A program made the position numbers and the translations under genes. From Pseudocercospora fijiensis CIRAD86 (lineage: Eukaryota > Ascomycota > Dothideomycetes > Mycosphaerellales > Mycosphaerellaceae), in the NCBI RefSeq assembly GCF_000340215.1, contig NW_006921541.1, positions 429,876 through 493,875 of the forward strand: a stretch of 64,000 nucleotides of DNA, given 5' to 3'. Position 1 is the first letter of the stretch, and every line of letters starts with the position of its first letter. The notes below the pieces were generated by a model. That model did no database searches, was not told the DNA's origin, and saw only the letters and a list, made by a program, of their open reading frames with translations. Below are positions 44,842 through 53,955 of this stretch, piece by piece.

Positions 44842-47800
44842 ACTCGTACTACTAATTAGGTTGTCGACTTAGGTACTAGTATATATATAGTTAACGACCC
44901 TTTATTGCTTATTAAATATAAAGGCTATTACATTCCTATTCGGTTTAGTAGCAATACGAAGCACGCTACGATAGTCGGAATAGCTTAGACTAAGGTAGTT
45001 AATAAGCGTAGTGTAAGCAATATAAAGTTGTCTAATACACTATATATACCTAGTCTAGTAGCTAACCTTCTGTCTACTAAGAAGCTTGCCGACAAGGGTT
45101 GTTTCTACCGAAATAATAAGCGTGTCCTATTTACGATAGTAGAGGGCAATGAGGTTACTATCGCTTAGATATACCGTAAGAATAGTCTTCCCTACCTCTA
45201 TATACTAACCTCTAGTCTAGATAGTGAAGTAGTTGCCCTTCTATCGAAGAAGGGGGTGCCTATAGGCACTATAGATAAGTAGCATCTACGATATAGCTAT
45301 ATCTATTACCGCAAGCTGTTACGAATAGAAGCTAAGGGTTAGATCGTTATTACTAGTGCTAAGAAGGACTTCCGCAACTGCATTGCCTGTCGCATAGCTA
45401 TATTACATAAGGAGTACAATCGGCTACTACGCGTACGACTATCTACGATCTATTACATTGTCTATATAGATGTAGTTACTATTACTAACCCTAGTCTATT
45501 ATAGGAGCGCTATTTTACACTGTTTACATGCGCCAAGTTAGGCTATCGACACGAATATACTAGTACGCTTAAGTTAGGGGCTATAGTAGCTATTAAGGAC
45601 TATCGTATATATATCCGTATATAGACTAGCTATTCGATCCTAATCTACCGCCTCGATAGAGAGGGTAAATACGGCGGAAATCAGCTATTAAGCTAGGCTC
45701 GTAATTAGGGCATTGTACTATAGGTTATAGCTCCTTATTCTTCTACTTAGAATAGCCTTACTAAGGTTAGCAATTACATCGTATATACGACTGCGAGAAA
45801 GATAATACTACACGCTAACCTTCCGAAGTCACTATAGCTATATGCTATTACCTCCGCTATATAGGTCCTTAATATTACGCTAACCGCTAACGGAGGAAGC
45901 CTATATACTATTGTAGCTAAGGAGCTTAATTAGTTACGAATACAGCTACGCCTGCAGCACCTTCGAGCTTATAGCTATACTATAGTTGCCTACGATTATA
46001 GTATAACTCGCGGAAAGAAGATAGATAGCAGAGGCCTAGTTAGCAAGCTAGTTAGCTACGCTAAGGGCTCTATAGACTCCGGAAAATACATAATTTACCT
46101 ACCTAATTAGCATAAGGTTATTGCTTCTAAGGACGTCTAGTTTATTAAGTTAGGGGGTGATCTTAACCTCCTGCTTCCGGATAGTATAAAGCTATATACT
46201 AACACTAACGACTTGTCTAAGAACGAGTTTGTTACCCTTAAGTCTATTATACCGGCTTTGTTTAATTCTATAAGTAACGAGGCTCCGTCGCCTACCGAGG
46301 CTACTAGTATAGTCTAGCGGCTTTTAGCTTAGCAAGAAGAACAGCCTATATAAGGACCTGTACAGGAAATAGCTAATAAGGTCGCTAATCCGTTACTAAT
46401 CGATAACGACCTTCTAGACGTTCAACTACTAGCTTTAAGTAATAAAGATAGCTTCTAATTAGCTAAGGAAGATTAAGCTCCGCCCTTTAATCTAAATGCG
46501 AAGAAGAGTAAGCCTAGCTAGCTGCTAGAGTTTAAGCGACCTAATACGGTAGGCGCTCGTTCTACTCGTGTAACCCGTAGCAAAAAGTTAGCTCGTAAAC
46601 TATTGCGTAGCTATCTAGCTAATTGTAGTATTAAGCGGTCGACTCGACGTATAATAGCTAATATACCGATAGCCTATATAAAGGGCTTTATAGCTTCCTA
46701 CTATATTGCTAAACAGCCTAATAAGCCTAAGGACACTATTCCTATTCCGAAGAGCTACAAGGAGGCGACTTAGTCGCTATACTAGCTATAATAGAAGGAG
46801 GCCTATAAGGCTAAATATAAGTTACTAATCGACAACTATATATAGGTCTATATATCTCGGTTAGAGGTGCTAGAAGGTCGCAAGGTTGTCTGTAGCCGAT
46901 AGGTGTTTACTATTAAGCGTAACGCTAATAGCAAGGTAAGCCGGTTTAAGGCTCGATAGGTCGTCCGTAGTTTTATATAGGTTGAAGGACAGGACTATAA
47001 TAAGACCTATACGGCTATAGCTAAGCCGTCTACGCTACGAGCGCTGTTTGCACTAATCGCTTATTACGACCTAGAGGCTAAGTAGTACGATATTCTAACG
47101 GCCTTCCTTAATGCGCTTATCGGTAATAAGCATAAGATCTACGTCGAATAGCTATACGGTTTTAAGGACCGTAGTAGAAAGGGCATAGTTTGCCTATTGC
47201 TAAAGGCACTATATAGTCTAAAACAGTCGCTAATGCTATAGTACGAAGAGCTTCGAAAGTACCTAAAGAGCCTGGACTTTGTACTAATAATAGCTAATAT
47301 ATATATGTTTAAACACGTTGTTAGCGGCTCTATTATTGTTATCTATGTCGACGACATAATTATTATCGCCTATACTCTATTAGTACTAGAGGCAGTAGCT
47401 TAGTTACTAAAGGACCGTTTTAGTATACGAGAGCTAGGCGACCTATACTACTATCTTAGTATACGGATCATTCGTGACCGCGATTAGCGTACTATTCACG
47501 TCGTTTAAGATACCTATTTAAATAGGCTTAGTAAGAAGTATAGCATATAGGGCCGAGTGGCTCCTGCTATACTAATAGCACCTCGATACGTTAAGACATC
47601 GATTTAGCGTATATATAAGGGCTACACTGCTAGCGCTGCCTTTAAGACTTAGTATTAAGAAGGTATTAGTAAGGCGCTATAGCTAGCTATAATTACACGA
47701 CCTAATGCTTGCTATACTATAGGCCTATTGTTACGATTTATCTCTAACCCGACCGAGGAACACTATACCGCGCTTCTTTAGCTAATTAAGTACCTAGTTA

Positions 47801-48360
47801 GTACTCTAAGCCGTAGCATACGCTTCTAAGGCATATAGAACGATAAGCTAAACTTTGCTAGTTACTATAACGCCTTATAGGCTAACGATCTAGTTACCCG
47901 CCGCTCTATAGGCGGCTTCTACTTTACTATTATAGGCGGACCTCTATTATATAAGTCCAGCCGCTAGACGCTTATTACACTGTCGTTAATAGAAGCTAAG
48001 TATGTTCAACTTACTATAGGGGCTAAGGAAGCAGTTACCTTAGCTCGTTTATTAAAGGAAATTGGCTATAAGGGCTATATTCTTCTAGTTACGCTCTACG
48101 AGGACAATTAGTCCGCTATTGCTATTACTAAGTCGACTAGCATTAATAGCCGCACAAAGCATATAGATGCTCGTATCTACTATATTCGAGAGAAGATTGC
48201 TAATAGTACTATTATCGTCTAATAGGTTAGCATATATAATTAGATAGCCGATAGCTTTACTAAGCCGCTTAACAAGGTTAAGCACGGCCGCTTTATTAAA
48301 CAACTAAACCTAGTAGATTGCAAGGCCGCTATTGAGAATGCTATAAAGCTAGCTATTAAG
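44842..48360 (+). pseudogene. Copia Pol (protease, integrase, RT, RNase H), RIP-degraded
   Basis: Continuous frame of about 1,170 codons after the Gypsy. Protease start VVDLGTSIYIVNDP (Copia V.DSGAS.H pattern, 44865-44905) and LYIPSLVANLLSTKKLADKG (45045-45100). GAG-pre-integrase and integrase: FRNCIACRIAILHKEYN, then YIDVVTITNPS near 45460. RT: FTIKRNANSKVSRFKAR, AFLNALIGNKHKIYVE and catalytic YVDD intact at 47344-47355, with SIRELGDLYYYL following. RNase H-type ending: LSLIEAKYVQLTIGAKEAV, KHIDARIYYIREKI and SFTKPLNKVKHGRF (about 47985-48295). The minus-strand ORF 48085-48303 is a shadow. Confidence 0.88.
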
Positions 48361-48517
48361 TACTAAAGGGCCCTTGTTTGCTTTGTATAGATATAAGAAT
48401 AGTCTAGTTTGTTCACCTGTTTTGTTTGATTACCTAATACCCTCCTGTTTGCTTTGCTAACTAAATAGCTAATAGGTTTGTTTCATTCTATAGCGATATA
48501 CACGTACTAAGGGGGTA

Positions 48518-48644
48518 ACTTAGAGTATATGTCTAGGTATTAGGGTCTATTACGTGCCTAATGCCTAAGGCTGCAACTGCTGCACTTCATCTTCGGACTT
48601 CTAGATAGATTAGTCCTTCTTCTAATACATTAGTTACATTAAGT
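48518..48644 (+). repeat. Copia 3' LTR, 127 bp
   Basis: Same length as the 5' LTR, preceded by the AAGGGGGTA purine tract and followed by GATTT (48645-48649). Confidence 0.85.
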
Positions 48645-48649
48645 GATTT

Positions 48650-50350
48650 AGGTAATTATACTCTAATATAAGACCCTACTAGATAACGATTTGCACTATA
48701 CGGATGTTAATACCTACGCTAAGGGCGGTAGTAGCAATTATAATGCGGATAGTGCTATCCGCTACGCTAAACTTACGAAACCGCAGGTCCTAATCGTATA
48801 TAGGTATAGCGGATATATAGAATTAGACAATTCTAAGAACGTTTAGTATAGGATTAGACCCATTTCCCTAATAATACTAGTTTTCTCGATATAGGTCCTT
48901 AGTCCAAAGTACTAGCTAGGCTCGAACGCGATTTATAAGCGCGATTACGTCCGGGCGACTATCGATAAAGATAATAGTCTTTAGTATCTCCGCTAGCGTA
49001 GCCCGTTACTCCGCTACGGACTAGGCTTCGCCCGTATTAGCTAGCGTAGCAGTAGACAAATTCGAGCCTATAGCGGATAGAGGCGAGCCCGCGGGGCTTA
49101 CGGCCTTTTCGATTATAAAATATAACTAGCTATAAACCGACTTTGTATTTTTATCTAACTCTTTAAAGATATACGTATAGTTAACGCGATCGATGCTAGT
49201 CCGTAGCACTATAGAATAATATAGCTCGTACCCGACCGGTCTAAATCCGCTATAATTTAATATATAGGCTTAGGTTATAGCATCTAGGGTTCTAGTATAG
49301 CCAAACTATATATAGTCCTAGCGGAGAAGCTGCCTAAGCTGCGCGACTGTAAGGAATTCCTCGCGGAAGCTAGCCTATTTCGAAAGGAGATAAATTTCAT
49401 CGAATACGACTAGCCCGATGCGTAAGGAAAGATTCGGATCCTTTAGGGTATCCTTAAAGTCGTTAGATACGGCCTACTCTAGGCCTAGAATAATATAATC
49501 GTACTAGCCCGCCCTAATTTTAGTAAACAAATCTAGATCCCGCCGCTTAGCCTTACTCGTAACTAGTACGGGATTAACGTATTCCTCTACGATCTTCTTT
49601 AAGTCCGCTTCTTACTCCGCCCCGAGCCGAGTAAGAGGTACTAACTAGATAGCAGTCTATCTAGTAAGTATAGTAAAAGCCTAGAAGATTAGGCTCTTAC
49701 CTAAACTAGTCTTTACGACAAATAGGACATCCTATCGCTAGTAAATTAAGGCCCGCAGTATAGTAACCTAGATCCGATACGGCTTTTTCTTAGGCCGCTG
49801 TTTAGATAGTTTATACAATCGATTTAATATCTACCTTATTCTAGCTTCGATAATATCGAATTAGAGGTCGACTAAATCGGTATAGTCGACGGTATAAACT
49901 ATCGCGCGAATAGATTTAAGAGTATAGTTATAGATTCGATTAACTACAAATCGAATAATCTCCCGTAGATCGGTATATACGACTCTTATAGAAAGCTCTA
50001 CGGGAATGCTCTATAGCGTAGCGGACTTCTAGAGCTTGCCTAGCTAGAAACTATTCTAGATTCTCCGAGCTAATTTTCCCGATTTAGCTCCTATAAATTG
50101 CCCTCTAGTCGCGGCCCTTCTCTAACCCGTAACGCGTAGAGCCTACCCTACTCGCGGCATTAAAACCAGCTCGAGTATTACGGTATTCTAAACGTATCTC
50201 TTACTAACTCGGAGCTGCGATACCTAGCCGATAATATTAGGTAGGAGGACTACGAGCGCTAGACGGGATAGTATCGGGGGTAGATAAGAGTTATAGGAGC
50301 TTCTTCGCGGTATTATATTTACCCGCCGCGGATATTGTTTCGATCGTTAC
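48650..50350 (-). pseudogene. RecQ-like SF2 helicase, N-terminal and motor part, RIP-degraded
   Basis: Minus-strand frame. Upstream part near 49860-50000 reads LREIIRFVVNRIYNYTLKSI. Motor: motif I VKTSLGKS (49691-49720; Gly to Ser), LVPLTRLGAE*EADLKK (about 49620), YIILGLE*AV (about 49490), and motif II VVFDEIYLLSK (about 49383-49410; DEIH with His to Tyr). Second lobe after a frame change: KTIIFIDSRPDVIALINRVR (about 48945-49000), then STIRIIIATTALSVGINI (about 48690-48745; Gly/Asp to Ser/Asn), which runs into the insertion site at 48650. RecQ enzymes unwind DNA 3' to 5'; multicopy RecQ-like genes are known from fungal subtelomeres (telomere-linked helicases), so a subtelomeric origin is possible but unproven. 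Confidence 0.72.
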
Positions 50351-50782
50351 GGAGTTAGTTTATCGATCTACGGTCGTAGTAGGGTAGACGCGTCTAGCTT
50401 TAATATAGTAAGCGATATTCGATTTTCGCGTATATATAGATTTTCCCCGGCGAGTAGTAGACCTAAGTTCTTTAGATTTTCGGGGTAGATAGTTTTCGTA
50501 ACTACGTAGGGCTTCACCGTAGCGGATTTTACGATTTCCGATATATAATAGTATTATAGCTAATAGCATCTACCTACTACTACGATTATCTATATACGCG
50601 TACTAAAACCCGATAGAAACGGATTAGACTAGTAATAAAGGGTGTTATATAGTCTGTACGGGAGTTTATTTAATTAGTATAGGGGTTAGAAAGTTTACTT
50701 GCGGGTTTAGAAAAGTCTGCTACGGAACACGTAATTCTATGTCACATGCACGAACACCCTTTGTTACTGGTCTAAGTGGAGA
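50351..50782 (-). other. Right end of the middle block
   Basis: RIP-mutated, with an open minus-strand stretch at 50360-50569 (69 codons, basic) that may be the N-terminal region of the RecQ-like protein. RIP signal fades from about 50715. The outermost bases include the inverted-terminal similarity to 28572. Confidence 0.4.
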
Positions 50783-50795
50783 TAGGCCAATAACC
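50783..50795. repeat. Right copy of 13-bp direct repeat
   Basis: TAGGCCAATAACC, identical to 28559-28571. Confidence 0.5.
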
Positions 50796-51370
50796 GCAAA
50801 AGCTTCGGACATATTCACCACGCTGTGACCGCCCTTGACGTGGCCCAGTCAGCGCGTCGCCCTTTCAGAGGAGAGCTCAGATGGATGATGGATCAGTCAT
50901 GCTTTGGAGCTCGTATGGTTGCTGCGAACCGTTCCAATTGGATTCACACCTCGGATAATGAAAAAAACGAGATCGCGCCAAAGTGTAGGGCGAGCAGACT
51001 GTCGAGATAGAGAGAAATGGTTCTCCGTCTACCAAGACTTCACAGACCGGCGCGAAGTAAGTCAAAGGCCCCCGGCCTCGAAGACGCATAGGCTGATCAT
51101 CTTCGTAGCGTGTTTGCGGCTCTGGTTTCATGCACAAGAGGAAATTTGAGGGAAAACCGGTACTACCCAAATGGCTCGAACCAGTGTTCAGCACATAATG
51201 CATCACACGAGGCTACAACACGGTACAGGAAGGAGGCAGAGCGTGTCTCTTACCTCTTCGCTGAGATGTGGCGTGACGCTGGATCAAGTGGGCCTCACAT
51301 TCTCATATAGAGATGCCGCAATTGATCTCGACATTGCATATCAACTCGCATCTATTTCTAGCATCTTATT
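50796..51370. other. Non-RIP DNA upstream of the SDR remnant
   Basis: Normal composition. Minus-strand ORF 50877-51206 and overlapping plus-strand ORFs 50825-51422 show no recognisable domain; probably intergenic. Confidence 0.35.
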
Positions 51371-51880
51371 TGTCCTTCAGATGTCGTCGGTGCTACGCGT
51401 GGCCTGGGATATGAACTTGTGAAGCAGTATGCCGGCAGGAACAGCGCGTTCTGGACCACGAAAAGATGCACCTCCGGCCATGCAATGGATTGATGGCGTT
51501 GATATTGCAGAGACGTCCGCCGGGAAGAAGATAGTCGACGGCTTGCAAGGCCAAAAGCAAGATATTGTTATCATTCCCGTGGGCTATTTTGGCTGGGCCT
51601 GTCTTCGTATTTATATAGGGCTCTTGACATTGCCAGAATGAATTGGGACGGGCAGTGCACCAAGTTGATTCTACATAGTCTCGTCTGAAGCTGGTTCCAT
51701 CACTTTGCGGCACGAGAGCGAAGGCGGGACATCATGCCTCAGTTTGAAACGACGTGAATGCCGATGGGATCGCCGTCGGCCTTGTTCATCCAGCGTTCAT
51801 GAGGATCGTGGCCGAGATGACCGCCGGCGTGGGGTTCGATATATCTGTGTTGAGCGCCTCGAGGACCAGGGTATATGTTC
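51371..51880 (+). pseudogene. Short-chain dehydrogenase/reductase, decayed
   Basis: Pieces of one SDR appear in order but in different frames. The nucleotide-binding start VVGATRGLGYELVKQYA with the GxxxGxG motif is at about 51382-51435. Next is QWIDGVDIAETSAGKKIVDG...DIVIIPVGYFG at about 51483-51591, where the usual NNAG is changed. Then SSEAGSITLRHESEGG-like coding lies near 51680-51720, and GIAVGLVHPAFMRIVAEM plus AGVGFD near 51760-51840 matches the family's C-terminal (VGLxHPG...EMT). The catalytic YxxxK block is not found and at least two frame changes are present. There is no RIP-type TAG pattern, so this decayed by ordinary indels. Substrate unknown. Confidence 0.65.
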
Positions 51881-52104
51881 ATTCCAGAATCCAGAACTGA
51901 GAAAAGGCTCTTCCTGCCCCTTTCAGGGACTGTTGATTGACTTTCACAGGGATACCGGCACTGCAGACCCTATTTTCGGACTCGAGGACAAATTACCCAC
52001 TCCTTTAACTTAACAATGAACCTTTATTACAATTGCCTTGGTAACTCTCTGAGAACTAATCAGCTTGCGACTTCACCACTTCATCGCAGGTGCGAGCTGC
52101 TCCC

Positions 52105-52787
52105 ATGGCGCGGCCTTCTTCGGCTGGGAGTCGCATTGCTATGATCAAGTGGAATGCCAACCACGTACGAGCAGATAGGCGAAGGAGCGATTCCAGTCGA
52201 TCGAACCGCTCATCTTCGCAGGCGACCGTCCGCGAAGAAGACGATTCTGCAGGCGACGCGAATCATGGCGACGTCAAGGCTTCCAATGAAACCAGTGACA
52301 CGACAGATAAGCCAGACACTGCAAGCATCATCACCTTTTCGGACCCTGCCAATGTCACTCTATCCGTTCGACGCTTCAAGCGAGTCCGCTGGTGCAGTAG
52401 AGTCGAAAACATCGCACCCGTGAGGTATGCACGCCAATGCAATCCATGCTGGGCAGAAACTCCGCAAAGAACATTTCCTCAAAAGTCCACACTTACTTAC
52501 TGAGCGAGTCATGTTGTAGGTTCTCCCTCTCACCCAGCGAAGTTGACGCATCGCAGTCGCACACGCCGTCCGGCGTCAATGTCTATGAATTCAAGCTTCC
52601 GAACTGCAACTGGTGGTGGAAATTCTGGCGTTCCGTATGCTGTTGCAAGAATCCCCCTCCATCAGAGAGAGAACACGCGGACAGTTACGACTTACCCACT
52701 AGTCCTGGTCCAGTGCCGAGGAAACGCTCGCCATCACCACCATCACCATCTCCAGGGCAGAATTCCCGTGGCGAAGATCCCACGTGA
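52105..52787 (+). CDS. Hypothetical Cys/Trp-rich small protein, 195 aa, two exons
   Basis: Exon 1 is 52105-52424 and exon 2 is 52520-52787. A 95-bp intron (GTATGC at 52425, TTGTAG ending 52519) joins two open frames in phase. The N-terminal half is Arg/Ser/Asp-rich and disordered-looking. Exon 2 encodes VYEFKLPNCNWWWKFWRS then VCCCKNPP, a compact Trp/Cys cluster, followed by a Ser/Pro-rich tail (PRKRSPSPPSPSPG). No signal peptide is evident and no family is recognised. The frame stays open upstream to a CAG at 52087-52089, so an extra 5' exon is possible and the ATG at 52105 is provisional. Longer overlapping plus-strand ORFs (52543-53160) are alternatives. Confidence 0.5.
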
Positions 52788-53955
52788 AGCGACCTCAGCT
52801 ACGGGTCTTAGACTGAACGCCAAAATCTGCAGATGGCGCATGCAAAGCAACATGTCAGCCTCAAAGAATCCTGTCTTCACTGCGGTGCATATTCGGTTCC
52901 TGCACGCAACACAGAAGGCACCGATCTGCTTTCCGGCCCAGGACAAAACTACTCTCTTGCCACAGACCAACAACGAGATCAATCACGAAGCTCCCAGCAG
53001 CTTCACCGACATGTTCGAAACGAGATCTGCCAATGCCATATATCCATCCAGTTTACAAACACTCGGATACAGTCACTACCAACCATATCCAGCCAGACAA
53101 GGAGAACCGAAATCAAAAAAACTTCTGCCAAATCCCATCTCTGCTTCTACACCGACATGAAAGCTCTGGGTTCTGAATGCTTCAGCAATCATCGAGAATC
53201 GAGGCCCGGATGTGCACACATGATTGTCATGGAAGGGAAGGAGGCTTTGCTTTTGACGAGCATGGCTTTTTTTTTAGAAAAAAAATTTCTTCCCCTACCT
53301 GTATCCCCTTCCATGCCAGGACAAATTCCCTCCCGACCAAAAAACGAGCTCCCGCAAAGGAAAAATTTTTCCAGCCAGCAGGATTCGGCCACATCCAGAC
53401 AAAAAGAACCGAAATCAAAAACTGCTATCAACCTCTCTCTCTCTCTCTCTTCACTTGCACCGACAAGGAAGCCCTAGCTCTGGATCTGGAGGATTCGACA
53501 ATACAGGATGTTACCTCGAAGCCTCTTGAATCCTCCTCTCCTTTCCTTTCCGCGTTCGGGTTATACGACTACATCAAGACAACAAGAACCTCGGCGTCAT
53601 CGAAAAGTCAAGGCTACCTGTCCGTCGCACCGAAAATGGAAGCCCTAGCTCTGGATCTGGGATGCGAGAAGCTGTTTGATAGCGCTTTTGGGATTCGAAT
53701 TCAGCGTCAAGATCAAAGGGGGAGAAGAAGCAGGCTTGCCGGGATTCTGTAATGGTGTCATCGTCACTTAGGAATCGAGGTACGGATATGCATGAATGGA
53801 AGGAACCTGGAAAATTTTGCTTTTGATGCAGATTCATTGACGATTATGGATAGCTGTTACTCAGAAAAAAAAACAAAGAATCCGTATCCCACCCATTGCG
53901 CCGTGCGGAGGAGGGGAAAAAGGACAGCAAATCGCAGGACGAGATCGAGGTTCGA
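52788..53955. repeat. Degenerate local duplications in non-RIP DNA
   Basis: Related segments recur. GAACCGAAATCAAAAA is at about 53105 and 53406. GGAAGCCCTAGCTCTGGATC is at about 53467 and 53639, with the related ATGAAAGCTCTGGGTTCTGA at about 53157. An AATCGAGG...CGGAT...TTTGCTTTTGA block is at about 53198-53260 and 53770-53828. These look like three decayed copies of a ~200-300-bp unit. Overlapping ORFs on both strands here do not look like genes. A CT run lies at about 53431-53450. Confidence 0.45.

Larger units (their letters stand above)
36579..48644 (+). mobile_element. Ty1/Copia retrotransposon, carrying a nested Ty3/Gypsy
   Basis: Two 127-bp LTRs, flanking GATTT, and gag followed by pol in Copia order (protease, integrase, reverse transcriptase, RNase H). 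It is interrupted at 38087/44842 by a 6.75-kb Ty3/Gypsy; without it the element is about 5.3 kb, a normal Copia size. A purine tract AAGGGGGTA (48509-48517) immediately precedes the 3' LTR. It is heavily RIP-mutated and non-functional. Confidence 0.9.
28572..50782. mobile_element. Putative ~10-kb composite element (DUF6589-like gene, Gly/Arg-rich gene, RecQ-like helicase), split by nested LTR elements
   Basis: The region is continuously RIP-mutated and bracketed by a 13-bp direct repeat. Just inside, the left end has TCTCGAGACCAG and the right end, reverse-complemented, has TCTCCACTTAGACCAG, a weak inverted terminal similarity. A stronger inverted match is CCGTTTCTATCGGG at 28784-28797 against the opposite strand at about 50605-50618. 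Removing the Copia insertion plus one GATTT leaves about 10.1 kb: 28572-36578 joined to 48650-50782. The DUF6589-like frame points right and the other two point left, so they converge. Whether all three genes belong to one mobile unit is inference. Confidence 0.5.
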
